This document shows positions 8,023 through 17,417 of a DNA stretch of 64,000 bases, one piece after another. Position 1 is the first letter of the stretch, and each line of letters opens with the position of its first letter. Origin of the DNA: Nereida sp024640765 (GTDB taxonomy: Bacteria > Pseudomonadota > Alphaproteobacteria > Rhodobacterales > Rhodobacteraceae). A model generated the notes under the pieces. That model had not been told where the DNA came from. It was given only the letters and a program-made list of their open reading frames with translations, and made no database searches. The stretch is taken from contig JAHEEK010000014.1 in assembly GCA_024640765.1 (NCBI GenBank), positions 41,269 through 105,268 of the forward strand, written 5' to 3'. The position numbers were made by a program, and so were the translations under genes.

Positions 8023-9312
8023 ATGCCATTGGATAAAGGGCGCGGCCCAAAGCGGGTCGCGGTGATTGGCGCTGGTATTTCTGGCATGGCGGCGGCGCAT
8101 ATGCTGGCAGACGACCACGCGGTAACCCTTTATGAGGCGGAGGGGCGGCTCGGCGGACATGCGCGCACGCGGATGGCGGGACGCGACAAAGATGTGGCGG
8201 TGGATACGGGTTTCATTGTCTTTAACTATGCTAACTATCCGTATCTCACCGCGCTTTTTGCGGAGCTTGAGGTGCCTGTTGCGCCAAGCAACATGAGCTT
8301 TGGTGCGTCCATTGATGGTGGAGCGTTGGAGTATGGTTTGGTGTCTCTTGATGCGCTTTTTGCGCAGCGCCGTAATTTGCTGAAGCCAAAATATTGGCGA
8401 ATGTTGCGCGACATTTTCCATTTCAACGCCAACGGGCTGAAGCTTGCCAAAGACGGTATGAGCACCGGTGATTTGCTTAACGCTCTTGGCACGGGCGAAT
8501 GGTTCCGCGACCGGTATTTGTTGCCGTTCTCAGGCGCGATTTGGTCTACGCCCAAAGCTAAGATTATGGATTTCCCAGCCAAGGCAATGATGACGTTTTT
8601 CGAAAATCACGCCCTGCTCAGTGCTACGGGCCAACATCAGTGGTACACTGTTCAGGGGGGCTCGATTGAATATGTGAAACGTCTGGAAGCATCGATGGTA
8701 AAAAAAGGCGTCGACATTCGGCTTGGCGCCCCGATCGATTGTGTCAACCGCACTGAACTTGGCGTGCACGTGACGCCCGAGGGCGCAGATGCTGAAATTT
8801 TTGATGAGGTTGTATTCGCAACTCATTCCGATGACGCACTCCGGCTTTTGGCAGACGCGAATGCGGTTGAAACTTCTGCACTAGGGTCGGTTGGCTACCA
8901 GCCCAATCATGTCGTTTTGCATTCGGACGCTTCGGTAATGCCGCGCAAGAAACAGGTGTGGTCGTCATGGAATTACACTGAGGCAGCAGGCAAGCAAGAT
9001 GATCAAATCGATCTAACGTACTGGATAAATAAATTGCAGCCGCTCGAAACGGAGCAGGACTTTTTCGTGACGCTCAACAGCACCCGTGAGATTGACCCAA
9101 GCCTGATCTGGGACGAAGTCGTGTTGCGCCACCCTGTTTATGACGCCGCAGCTTTGGCAGCCCAAGATACAGTCAAAGCGATGAACGGTGCGAACAACAC
9201 GTGGTTCTGCGGTGCGTGGTTGGCCAATGGTTTTCATGAAGATGGTATCAAATCAGCCGTGGAAGTGGTGGAAGCCATGCGCGCAACTTCCGCGTTGGCG
9301 GCGGCAGAATAA
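8023..9312 (+). CDS. FAD-dependent amine-oxidase-like oxidoreductase (RpoE-linked lipid operon)
   Basis: A 429-residue NAD(P)/FAD-binding protein. The dinucleotide-binding motif VIGAGISGMAAAHML is at residues 11-25, followed by GGHARTR and a C-terminal FAD-contact region (GAWLANGFHEDGIKSA). Its class resembles phytoene-desaturase and amine-oxidase folds and the proteins often labelled as cyclopropane-fatty-acid-associated. It is the first gene of an operon divergent from rpoE, a position also occupied by a homologous gene in R. sphaeroides, where this locus has been tied to desaturation steps of furan fatty acid synthesis (recalled, exact gene assignment uncertain). A flavin-dependent phospholipid acyl-chain desaturase is therefore the leading hypothesis. 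An AAGGACGA ribosome site precedes the ATG, and only four bases separate the stop from the next start. Confidence 0.85.
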   Translation: MPLDKGRGPKRVAVIGAGISGMAAAHMLADDHAVTLYEAEGRLGGHARTRMAGRDKDVAVDTGFIVFNYANYPYLTALFAELEVPVAPSNMSFGASIDGGALEYGLVSLDALFAQRRNLLKPKYWRMLRDIFHFNANGLKLAKDGMSTGDLLNALGTGEWFRDRYLLPFSGAIWSTPKAKIMDFPAKAMMTFFENHALLSATGQHQWYTVQGGSIEYVKRLEASMVKKGVDIRLGAPIDCVNRTELGVHVTPEGADAEIFDEVVFATHSDDALRLLADANAVETSALGSVGYQPNHVVLHSDASVMPRKKQVWSSWNYTEAAGKQDDQIDLTYWINKLQPLETEQDFFVTLNSTREIDPSLIWDEVVLRHPVYDAAALAAQDTVKAMNGANNTWFCGAWLANGFHEDGIKSAVEVVEAMRATSALAAAE

Positions 9313-9316
9313 GCTG

Positions 9317-10084
9317 ATGAAAACCGTCGACCATATTGAGGCGCGCACCTACCACGGTCGTAAAGGTGCTGTGAAGAATGCGTTTTCCTACAGCGTTGAT
9401 TACGTACTGGTTGATGCGGAGGCCGATGTCCGCGCGCCTTGGCCTTTCAAACGCAACCGGCCTGGTATGGTTGCATTGCATGACGTTGATCATGGAGGGC
9501 TGCCCAAGGCCGGAACAGGGGCGGCGTGGGTCCGCGATGTGCTGCGTACGCATGGCTTGCCAAACGACGGACGGATTGAGCTTTTGGCCCAGCCCAAAGT
9601 ACTGGGGCATTTGTTCAACGCGGTTTCGTTTTGGCTTTGCTATGATGCAATCGGCGCTCTGCGTGTTGTGATTGCTGAGGTGGCCAATACGTTCGGTGAC
9701 CGGCACTCATACTTGTGTCACCATGACGATCATCGGGAAATTTCTGCCAAGGACACGCTCCATGCGAGCAAAATGATGCATGTGTCGCCGTTTCAGCCGC
9801 TCGAGGGTGGTTATGCGTTCAATTATGACATCACTGATGAAAAGATCAGCATTCGGATTGATTATACAGAAGCTGCCGATCCAAGCGGAGGGGGGCTGAT
9901 TGCAACCCTGACCGGTAAACGCCAGCCACTCACAACACGTTCTATGTTGCGGATGCTGGTGCGCCGTCCACTTGGTTCACGGCGTGTGCTTACGCTGGTC
10001 CACTGGCAAGCGGTGAAACTGTGGTTTAAGGGCGCGAAGTTTCGGTCCCAACCTGAGCCGCCCGAAACTGAGATATCACGATGA
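9317..10084 (+). CDS. DUF1365 protein
   Basis: A 255-residue DUF1365 protein with characteristic segments: EARTYHGRKGAVKNAFSYSV near the start, PKVLGHLFNAVSFWLCYD (about 93-110), and the HASKMMHVSPFQP region (about 150). DUF1365 genes are consistently found beside FAD amine-oxidase-like and cyclopropane fatty acid synthase-like genes, so a role in acyl-chain modification of membrane lipids is likely; the chemistry is not established. I start it at the ATG at 9317, four bases after the previous stop, rather than at an upstream start inside the preceding gene. It overlaps the next gene by four bases (ATGA). The usual adjacent SAM-dependent methyltransferase is absent here. Confidence 0.88.
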   Translation: MKTVDHIEARTYHGRKGAVKNAFSYSVDYVLVDAEADVRAPWPFKRNRPGMVALHDVDHGGLPKAGTGAAWVRDVLRTHGLPNDGRIELLAQPKVLGHLFNAVSFWLCYDAIGALRVVIAEVANTFGDRHSYLCHHDDHREISAKDTLHASKMMHVSPFQPLEGGYAFNYDITDEKISIRIDYTEAADPSGGGLIATLTGKRQPLTTRSMLRMLVRRPLGSRRVLTLVHWQAVKLWFKGAKFRSQPEPPETEISR

Positions 10085-11328
10085 CCCGCGCACAGCGGTT
10101 GCCATCTTATGGGCTTTTTGCGGCCATGCTGGCGGCGGCTGGCTTGCCAATTTATATTCATGCTCCCAAGTTCTACGTGGATGAATACGGGCTTAGCTTG
10201 ACTGCCCTTGCATCCGTTTTGTTTGTTTTGCGCCTTGTCGATGTGGTCCAAGACCCGCTGCTTGGCTGGCTATCTGAAAAGACGCGCAGCGTGCGCGGGG
10301 CGATGGTATCGGTCGCGGTTATCATTTTGGCACTGTCGATGTGGGGGCTGTTTGCAATCGTCCCGCCCATCCCTGCGTTGTGGTGGTTTGCACTCACCCT
10401 AGGGGGGCTCTTTTCGTCGTTTAGCTTCCTTACAATCAGCTTTTACGCGCAGGGCGTTGCCAAAGCTGATGCTATGGGCGCGGGGCATGTCAGGCTTGCT
10501 ACTTGGCGTGAAACTGGCGGGCTGTTGGGGGTGTGTGTTGCGGCCATCACGCCGACCGTTCTGATGGGCTTTATGGGCCGTCCATTTGTTGGCTTTGCAC
10601 TTGGCTTTGCGGTGCTGTGCCTGGCTGGATGGGGTTCGATGCGCAAAGAATGGAGCGCGGGCAAGTCAGAAAACGAAGCGGCCACACCTGTTGGTTTTGC
10701 GGTTGTCCTAAAGGATCCGATTGCGCGCCGACTGCTTACAGTGGCCTTGGTCAATGCAACGCCGGTTGCGGTAAGCTCAACATTGTTTTTGTTCTTCGTG
10801 GAAAGCCGTTTGGATGCGTTGGGCTGGGAAGGGCCGCTGTTGTTGCTGTTCTTTTTATCTGCCGCAATAAGTGCGCCGCTTTGGGGATTTATGGCGCAGC
10901 GTGTCTCGCCCAAGACAACTTTGCTTGCGGGTATGGTGTTGGCGGTTGTCACTTTTGCAGGTGCGCTGTTGCTTGGCTCCGGTGACGTGGCACTTTTTGC
11001 GGTTGTTTGTATTGCCAGCGGTGCCGCTTTGGGCGCGGACATGACTTTATTGCCTGCCCTTTTTGCCCGCCGCTTGTCTAAAATTGCACCAAATGCGGGC
11101 CAAGCTTTTGGGGTGTGGTCATTTGTTACTAAATTTACACTGGCTTTTGCGGCAGTGGCTCTACTTCCTTTGTTAGAGCAGAGCGGATTTGTAGCTGGGC
11201 AGATAGCTCAGCCTGATCAAGCGCTCTGGGTTTTGAGCTATTTATATGCGGGCGTTCCGTGCGTGCTGAAGCTGATTGCGATCTTTTTGCTTTGGCGCAC
11301 TAATTTGACGGAGGATGATGCGAAATGA
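10081..11328 (+). CDS. MFS transporter (GPH-like) of the RpoE-linked operon
   Basis: A 415-residue membrane protein with about 12 hydrophobic segments. The first loops carry VVQDPLLGWLSEKTRS, the GPH (glycoside-pentoside-hexuronide) variant of the major facilitator motif between helices 2 and 3. Proteins of this type next to the FAD/DUF1365 genes are annotated as sugar:cation symporters, but here the context suggests movement of a lipid or stress-related compound; the substrate is unknown. It overlaps both neighbours by four bases (ATGA at each junction), so it is translated from the same mRNA as the lipid genes. Confidence 0.85.
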   Translation: MTRAQRLPSYGLFAAMLAAAGLPIYIHAPKFYVDEYGLSLTALASVLFVLRLVDVVQDPLLGWLSEKTRSVRGAMVSVAVIILALSMWGLFAIVPPIPALWWFALTLGGLFSSFSFLTISFYAQGVAKADAMGAGHVRLATWRETGGLLGVCVAAITPTVLMGFMGRPFVGFALGFAVLCLAGWGSMRKEWSAGKSENEAATPVGFAVVLKDPIARRLLTVALVNATPVAVSSTLFLFFVESRLDALGWEGPLLLLFFLSAAISAPLWGFMAQRVSPKTTLLAGMVLAVVTFAGALLLGSGDVALFAVVCIASGAALGADMTLLPALFARRLSKIAPNAGQAFGVWSFVTKFTLAFAAVALLPLLEQSGFVAGQIAQPDQALWVLSYLYAGVPCVLKLIAIFLLWRTNLTEDDAK

Positions 11329-11909
11329 ACGAATTTCTATTTGTGCTAATCGGTGTCGTCATCACACTGATCTGTGTGCTGCTCTATGTCCGTTTCTGTA
11401 CTTTCCGTGCGCAAAAGCCGGCGGAATATGATGGGCTTGGTCCGATTATGGACATCAAGGATCATCTAAACGGTAAGATTGCCTGCGAGGGTGTGATTTA
11501 TGGTCCTTTGGGGCGTGTGAGTAGCCGTTTTGTCGCCGAGTTTGAGGCGGAGTGGAAGGGCGACAGCGGCGTGATGCGCGAGGTCTTTCACTACGATAGC
11601 GGCAGCGTTCAGCACCGCGAGTGGCGCTTGCAGCTTGACGAAGGTGGCGTCGTGCGTGCGGATGCGGATGATTTGGTGGGATGCGGTAGTGGCCAGCAGC
11701 GTGGTAACGCCCTGCTGTTGAACTACACGATTAAGCTGACCCCAGAGGCGGGTGGTCATGCGCTTGATGTGACAGACTGGATGTATTTGATGCAGAACGG
11801 GACCATTATTAATCGATCACAGTTTCGCAAGTTTGGTATCAAGGTGGCAGAATTAGTCGCTACGATGCGGCCAATTGAAGTTGATGCGGTGCGCAAGCGG
11901 GTTGCTTGA
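11325..11909 (+). CDS. DUF3833 protein
   Basis: A 194-residue protein with one N-terminal membrane helix (about residues 4-24). The soluble domain has the DUF3833 hallmarks: DHLNGKIACEGVIYGPLGR, HYDSGSVQHREWRL and VTDWMYLMQNGTIINRS. DUF3833 is a lipocalin-like envelope family of unknown function that is often encoded with the RpoE-linked lipid genes. It overlaps the MFS gene by four bases. A lipocalin-type fold would suit carrying or sensing a modified lipid, but this is only an idea from context. Confidence 0.82.
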   Translation: MNEFLFVLIGVVITLICVLLYVRFCTFRAQKPAEYDGLGPIMDIKDHLNGKIACEGVIYGPLGRVSSRFVAEFEAEWKGDSGVMREVFHYDSGSVQHREWRLQLDEGGVVRADADDLVGCGSGQQRGNALLLNYTIKLTPEAGGHALDVTDWMYLMQNGTIINRSQFRKFGIKVAELVATMRPIEVDAVRKRVA

Positions 11910-11927
11910 AATTATAAGGAGTGTGGC

Positions 11928-12662
11928 GTGACAAAGCAGTGGGCGGGTAAACGGTATTGGCTGGTTGGCGCATCTGTGGGCCTCGGTGAGGCGGTTGCCC
12001 AGATGATAAGCGCCGCAGGTGGTGAGGTGATCCTGTCGGCCCGTTCCGAAGATGATTTGAAGCGAGTTGTAGACACCCTTCCCGGAGAAGCATCCTATGT
12101 CACCTGCGATGTCAGTAGCCTCAAAAGCGTAGAAGAAGCGTACGCTCAAGTCGGTGAAATTGACGGTGTGGTGTTTCTGGCCGGTGTGTACTGGCCCATG
12201 AAAGCCGATGCCGTTGATGCCGCTCAGTTAGAGCAAATGGTCGACATTAACTTTACGGGTGCTGCGCGTGTGTTGGGGGCCATTTTACCAGACTTTGTGA
12301 AACGTGACGCGGGGCATATCGTGCTGACTGGCTCACTTTCAGGGTTCCGCGGTTTGCCGGGTGCGGTCGGTTATGGGGCGTCCAAAGCGGGCGTGATGTA
12401 CCTTGGTGAAAGCCTTTATGCGGATCTGCGCAAAACAGGTGTTGAGGTTCAGCTAATTAACCCCGGTTTCATCAAAACGAGGCTGACGGATAAGAACGAT
12501 TTTAACATGCCGTTCATCCAAACCCCTGAAGAGGCAGCGCGTGATTTCTGGGAGCATATGAACTCGACCGCGTTCAAAAAATCCTTCCCGCGCGCATTTT
12601 CACTGATGTTCCGTGCAAGCCAGTTTTTGCCCGACTGGCTATACTATCGCATTTTCGCGTAG
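11928..12662 (+). CDS. SDR-family oxidoreductase
   Basis: A 244-residue short-chain dehydrogenase with a GTG start at 11928, preceded by AAGGAG. The nucleotide site is an unusual variant, LVGASVGLGEAVAQ at about residues 10-23, instead of the plain TGxxxGxG form. The catalytic residues are present: Ser in LTGSLSGFRG, and Tyr/Lys in YGASKAGV. It is the last gene of the RpoE-divergent operon; its 3' end overlaps the convergent saccharopine dehydrogenase by 24 bases. The substrate is unknown; in this setting a lipid-derived carbonyl is plausible. Confidence 0.87.
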   Translation: MTKQWAGKRYWLVGASVGLGEAVAQMISAAGGEVILSARSEDDLKRVVDTLPGEASYVTCDVSSLKSVEEAYAQVGEIDGVVFLAGVYWPMKADAVDAAQLEQMVDINFTGAARVLGAILPDFVKRDAGHIVLTGSLSGFRGLPGAVGYGASKAGVMYLGESLYADLRKTGVEVQLINPGFIKTRLTDKNDFNMPFIQTPEEAARDFWEHMNSTAFKKSFPRAFSLMFRASQFLPDWLYYRIFA

Positions 12663-13700
12663 GGCATTTTGAAAACAGTCACGGGCGCGGCCCCATGTGC
12701 CGTTGGTGTCATCCTTTAGCTGAAGAAGTGTCGGCAGCAGTTGTGCTGCAAAGTCTTCAGAACTTTCGGCCGGCAACATCGACGGCAAGTTATCAATCGC
12801 AGTGACATCCAGAACCGATTCATTTGAAATACGCTTTGCGGGCGTTTCCCAACTTGTTGCGGCGGAATAGATCGGGATCGGGTTGTAAGGGCTATCTGGG
12901 TCGCAAGCGATATCGCTTATCACAGATAGCGTCCGCTCTGCCCCGACGGCGTCAGGCCCCACAAAAAGTGGTGTTTGTGGGCTGGCCAAGATGCAGTTCA
13001 TAAATAAGTTGTGCGTCAGAATTTCTGGGAACGGGCCGCCATGTGCGGTCTCGTCCTTGTCCCACTTCGTTGGCGTTATACCCAGTGCCTCACACAGATC
13101 TGCTGCACCGGTACCGACACGGCCAAGTGCCCCAATGATCAACGCGGTAGGGCGCTTGGCGCTGCATTGGGTCAGTTGCTCTTCAAGTTCACCGCGTAGA
13201 TCAGCCGCGCTGTCATAAGCAGATACCGCCCCCGCAATTTCACCCCGTTGTTGCGCTGCCCAACAAAGCAGTGCCATCGCGGCACCGGTGTATCCGGCCC
13301 AATAGCCAAAAGCGGCTACGCGGCGTCCGCGGGTATCGGTCAAATATTCCAAGTCCGAAAGCTCGCCACCACCCTTTGCAAAACGCGCGAGTAGTTTTGG
13401 TCCTGCGTCCTGGCCTTTGTAGGCATGTCCAAACATGATGTGACGGTGCGGCAGGGCGCTGCCATCGTCGGGCAGTTCTTTGAGGCCGAAAATGATTGCG
13501 TCTTTCGGCGCGTCTGGCCAGCTGTGGGCTGCTACAATCTGGCAATCTACTTTTGCGTATTCGTCTATTGGGATAGCGCGCGCATCGCTTTGCTCAACAG
13601 TGACCGACATACCCGCTTCTATGAGGCGCTTAGCACCTTCGGGCGTCAGGCCAACACGGCGTTCAAAACTGCGGCTCTCGGCCCGTACCCAAAGATGCAT
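12639..13700 (-). CDS. Saccharopine dehydrogenase (lysine-forming type)
   Basis: A 353-residue protein of the alanine dehydrogenase/saccharopine dehydrogenase fold. The N-terminus (HLWVRAESRSFERRVGLTPE) has the RxE...ER substrate-binding pattern; HIMFGHAYKGQ and the nucleotide-binding ALIIGALGRVGTGAADL (about 190-206) follow. The family reversibly converts saccharopine to lysine and 2-oxoglutarate using NAD. In Roseobacters it is usually a lone gene without other alpha-aminoadipate pathway genes, as here, so whether it works in lysine degradation or another reaction is open. Fifteen bases separate its start from the phosphatase gene upstream on the same strand. Confidence 0.88.
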   Translation of the reverse strand: MHLWVRAESRSFERRVGLTPEGAKRLIEAGMSVTVEQSDARAIPIDEYAKVDCQIVAAHSWPDAPKDAIIFGLKELPDDGSALPHRHIMFGHAYKGQDAGPKLLARFAKGGGELSDLEYLTDTRGRRVAAFGYWAGYTGAAMALLCWAAQQRGEIAGAVSAYDSAADLRGELEEQLTQCSAKRPTALIIGALGRVGTGAADLCEALGITPTKWDKDETAHGGPFPEILTHNLFMNCILASPQTPLFVGPDAVGAERTLSVISDIACDPDSPYNPIPIYSAATSWETPAKRISNESVLDVTAIDNLPSMLPAESSEDFAAQLLPTLLQLKDDTNGTWGRARDCFQNALRENAIV

Positions 13701-13715
13701 AACGCTTACCCCAGC

Positions 13716-14393
13716 CTATACCATTGTCTTTTTGTCAGTGCGGTCCGCACGGTCCAGATGCGGCGTTGAGCCATACATCGTCATATGCAGATCAGACGCG
13801 CCATTCATTGTGCGGTAGTCAAACCCATGCAGCGATGTATGCGCCACGTTTAGAAACATTTTTGCCTTCTGGGTTGTCTCAAGCCCAAGAGCCAAAGCTG
13901 TTAGCGACGCGATGACGCCTGTTGAGCTAACCAATAAAACCCGCCCTTCGATCAATGATGCGTCCCTTACTGCGTCAAAAATACGGGTGCGAAAACCGGC
14001 ATAACTTTCTACGTGCGGGGGTGTTTCCTCAGCGGCCCAATGGCTAAGGATTTGCGGCACATGTGCTGCAAAAGTCTCGGCGCTATCGGGAAAAGGGACA
14101 CCGTGCATATCAGTCAGCGAGTCCGACAGCGCGAAGTAATCTAGCTCATTCAGGCGCGCGTCAGTGGTGTGTGGAATTGCGGGGCCGCCAAGTCCCGCCA
14201 AAATACCCTCAGCCGTCTCGCGCTGCCTGCGCAGACTGCCGCTGATGATGTGTGTATAGGGCTGCGCGTCTTGCAAATACTCACCTAACCATCGGGCCTG
14301 CACATGTCCCAATTCGGATAGTTTGTCGTATTCCAGCTCTGACTTAGCACCAGAATTCGCCTGCCCGTGGCGTGTTATTGTCACTTCACCCAT
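13716..14393 (-). CDS. Histidine phosphatase family protein
   Basis: A 225-residue phosphoglycerate-mutase-like protein. The catalytic RHG is in VTITRHGQANSG right at the N-terminus, and a supporting Arg in SGSLRRQRETAEG and later the acid/base region SSTGVIASLTAL are in place (the second catalytic His of many members is here a Thr-Gly variant). I start it at the ATG at 14393, which has an AGGAGA site upstream. It is encoded just ahead of the saccharopine dehydrogenase on the same strand. The substrate cannot be read from the sequence. Confidence 0.85.
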   Translation of the reverse strand: MGEVTITRHGQANSGAKSELEYDKLSELGHVQARWLGEYLQDAQPYTHIISGSLRRQRETAEGILAGLGGPAIPHTTDARLNELDYFALSDSLTDMHGVPFPDSAETFAAHVPQILSHWAAEETPPHVESYAGFRTRIFDAVRDASLIEGRVLLVSSTGVIASLTALALGLETTQKAKMFLNVAHTSLHGFDYRTMNGASDLHMTMYGSTPHLDRADRTDKKTMV

Positions 14394-14530
14394 CGTCGTC
14401 TCCTGTTTCCTATGGTGCGTAGCCTGCCTTGCGGCGTGGCGCAAACGGTTGGTGGCGTGTCGTGCTTGCTGTGGGCGGGTTATTTTGAATCGCCTAGTTT
14501 AAGTTAAATTCAAATCGGGAAGTTTGCGTC

Positions 14531-17299
14531 ATGTCTGATAAAATCACCTTTACCTTGGACGGCCAGACCGTTGAGGCTGATGCTGGCATGACCATCTGGG
14601 AGGTCGCGAATGGCCGTGGTCTAGTCATTCCACACCTTTGTCACAAACCCGCGCCAGGATACCGCCCCGATGGGAACTGCCGTGCGTGTATGGTCGAGAT
14701 CGAAGGCGAGCGGACGCTTGCTGCTTCGTGCATTCGAGAGCCCGCCGATGGTATGGTGGTGAACACGGAAACCGCACGTGCCAAAAATGCGCGCAAGATG
14801 GTGGTTGAGATGCTGTTGGCGGACCAGCCCGAGCGTGACGCAGCCCACGATAAATCCAGCCACCTGTGGAATATGGCCGATCTGAACGGTGTCGCTGAAA
14901 GCCGCCTGCCCACGTTGGAAGCAGATCGTATTCCACTGCTCGACAACAGCCACGTTGCCATGTCCGTTAACCTTGATGCTTGTATTCAATGCGGTCTGTG
15001 CGTGCGCGCGTGCCGCGAAGTTCAGGTCAATGATGTGATCGGCATGGCCGGACGTGGCCATGACGCCTACCCAACGTTCGATATGGCTGACCCAATGGGC
15101 GACAGCACCTGTGTGGCCTGTGGTGAATGCGTCCAAGCCTGCCCCACGGGTGCCCTCATGCCCTCGACTGTCGTTGATGAGCAGCAAGTTGGGGATAGCG
15201 CTGATTTTGACAAAGAAGTCGAAAGCATTTGCCCCTTTTGCGGTGTTGGTTGTCAGATCAGCCTGAAGATTAAAGACAATAAGGTGAAATTCGTTGAGGG
15301 CATCAATGGTCCCGCAAACGAGGGCCGCTTGTGCGTGAAAGGGCGTTTTGGCTTTGATTATATTCACCACGATCACCGCCTGACCAAACCGCTTATCCGC
15401 CGTGATGATGCGCCTGCAAAAGGTCTGAATGTTGATCCCGCAAACTGGGGCGACGTGTTCCGCGAAGCAACATGGGGCGAGGCGCTTGATTTTGCCGCTG
15501 GTGGTCTGAAGGGCCGTGGCCGTGAGGTTGCGGGTTTCGGTTCAGCAAAATGCACCAACGAAGAAGCATACCTGTTTCAAAAGATGATCCGCCAAGGATT
15601 TGGACACAACAACGTCGACCACTGCACGCGCCTTTGCCACGCATCCTCTGTGGCGGCACTGATGGAAAACGTTGGCTCAGCGGCTGTGACAGCCACTTTT
15701 AACGAGATTGAGAACGCGGATGTAGCAATTGTGATCGGTGCTAACCCGATTGAGAACCATCCGGTTGCTGCGACGTATTTCAAACAATTCACCAAGCGTG
15801 GTGGCAAGCTGATTGTGATGGATCCACGCGGCCAAGCATTGAAGCGTTTCGCCAGCCATATGCTGCAATTCCGGCCCGGTGCTGACGTGTCGATGCTGAA
15901 CGCGATTATGCATACGATCGTCGAAGAAAAGCTTTATGATCAGCAATATATTGAAGCCTACACCGAAAACTGGGAAGCCGAAAAAGCCCATCTGAAAGAC
16001 TTCACACCCGAAAAGATGAACGAAATTTGCGGCATTGAGCCAGAAGTTCTGCGCGACGTTGCGCGTACTTTTGCGGGCGCCAAAGCAGGTATGATTTTCT
16101 GGGGTATGGGCGTCAGCCAGCACATTCACGGAACGGATAATTCGCGCTGTTTGATCTCGCTCGCGTTGATGACGGGGCAGGTGGGCCGCCCTGGCGCGGG
16201 CTTGCACCCCCTACGCGGGCAAAACAACGTACAAGGTGCATCCGATGCGGGCCTTATCCCGATGTTTTTGCCGGATTATCAATCTGTCACGGACGATGGT
16301 GTGCGGTCTGCATTTAATGATGTCTGGGGTTCTGGTGATTTCAGCAATGAAAAAGGCCTTACGGTTACCGAGATCATGGATGCAGTGCACACGGATGACA
16401 TCAAGGCGATGTATATTTTGGGTGAAAACCCCGCCATGTCAGACCCCGACGTAGATCATGCACGTGCCGCGCTGGCCAAGCTGGACCACCTTGTGGTGCA
16501 GGATATCTTTATCACTGAGACTGCAAACTACGCTGATGTAATTCTGCCGGCTTCTGCGTTTGCGGAAAAGTCCGGCACCGTCACAAATACCAACCGCCAA
16601 GTTCAAATGGGACGTCCGGCTGTTTCGCCCCCCGGTGAGGCGCGTGAAGACTGGTGGATAGAAGTTGAGTTGGCGAAACGCCTTGGGCTTGGCTGGACCT
16701 ATACGCACCCAAGCGAAGTTTTTGCCGAAATGAAGCTGAACATGAAATCGTTGAGCAACATCACGTGGGATCGCCTTGAAGGTGAAAACGCGGTGACGTA
16801 CCCATCGCTTTCGCCCACGGACCCGGGCCAGCCGATTGTGTTTGGCGATGGTTTCCCCCGCCAAGATGGACGCGCGAAGTTCACACCTGCAAGCGTTATT
16901 GCACCTGATGATACGCCCGATGATGAGTACCCGATGATCCTTACAACAGGCCGTCAGCTTGAGCATTGGCACACAGGATCAATGACTCGCCGCGCCACAG
17001 TTTTGGACGCGGTAGAGCCTGAAGCAAACTGTTCGCTGCACCCGTCCACGTTGCGCAAGCTTGGGGTAGAACCTGGTGGAATGATCCGCCTGACGACTAA
17101 GCGTGGGTCTGTTTTGATCATGGCGCGCATGGATCGTGCGGTGGCCCCTGATATGGTCTTCCTGCCGTTTGCGTATGTTGAGGCAGCCGCAAATATTTTG
17201 ACCAACTCGGCAATTGATCCTTATGGCAAAATTCCTGAGTTCAAGTTTTCGGCTGTACGGGTTGAGGCCGCGCACGAGCCACAAGTTGCCGCAGAATAA
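14531..17299 (+). CDS. NAD-type formate dehydrogenase, catalytic alpha subunit
   Basis: A 922-residue molybdopterin oxidoreductase. The N-terminus is a [2Fe-2S] ferredoxin-like domain (Cys37, 50, 53, 67). Two [4Fe-4S] clusters follow (CIQCGLCVRAC at 151-161 and CVACGECVQAC at 194-204), then the catalytic domain's own cluster (CPFCGVGC from 234). The metal-ligand position is Cys369 in RLCHAS, followed by His370, so this is a cysteine not a selenocysteine enzyme. The bis-MGD domains run to the end. It oxidises formate to CO2 and normally passes electrons to NuoE/F-like beta and gamma subunits. None of those, nor fdhD, is beside it in this window, so its partners are encoded elsewhere or differ. 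Confidence 0.93.
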   Translation: MSDKITFTLDGQTVEADAGMTIWEVANGRGLVIPHLCHKPAPGYRPDGNCRACMVEIEGERTLAASCIREPADGMVVNTETARAKNARKMVVEMLLADQPERDAAHDKSSHLWNMADLNGVAESRLPTLEADRIPLLDNSHVAMSVNLDACIQCGLCVRACREVQVNDVIGMAGRGHDAYPTFDMADPMGDSTCVACGECVQACPTGALMPSTVVDEQQVGDSADFDKEVESICPFCGVGCQISLKIKDNKVKFVEGINGPANEGRLCVKGRFGFDYIHHDHRLTKPLIRRDDAPAKGLNVDPANWGDVFREATWGEALDFAAGGLKGRGREVAGFGSAKCTNEEAYLFQKMIRQGFGHNNVDHCTRLCHASSVAALMENVGSAAVTATFNEIENADVAIVIGANPIENHPVAATYFKQFTKRGGKLIVMDPRGQALKRFASHMLQFRPGADVSMLNAIMHTIVEEKLYDQQYIEAYTENWEAEKAHLKDFTPEKMNEICGIEPEVLRDVARTFAGAKAGMIFWGMGVSQHIHGTDNSRCLISLALMTGQVGRPGAGLHPLRGQNNVQGASDAGLIPMFLPDYQSVTDDGVRSAFNDVWGSGDFSNEKGLTVTEIMDAVHTDDIKAMYILGENPAMSDPDVDHARAALAKLDHLVVQDIFITETANYADVILPASAFAEKSGTVTNTNRQVQMGRPAVSPPGEAREDWWIEVELAKRLGLGWTYTHPSEVFAEMKLNMKSLSNITWDRLEGENAVTYPSLSPTDPGQPIVFGDGFPRQDGRAKFTPASVIAPDDTPDDEYPMILTTGRQLEHWHTGSMTRRATVLDAVEPEANCSLHPSTLRKLGVEPGGMIRLTTKRGSVLIMARMDRAVAPDMVFLPFAYVEAAANILTNSAIDPYGKIPEFKFSAVRVEAAHEPQVAAE

Positions 17300-17417
17300 G
17301 ATGCTCACAATTTAATTGATATGCCGCTCAATCGTCATGATTGGGCGGCAATCTATGCAAAAGTAGCGTTTATTGCTATGCTCAAGCGTGTGTTGGTTGA
17401 GTGTGGCGTTATCAGTT

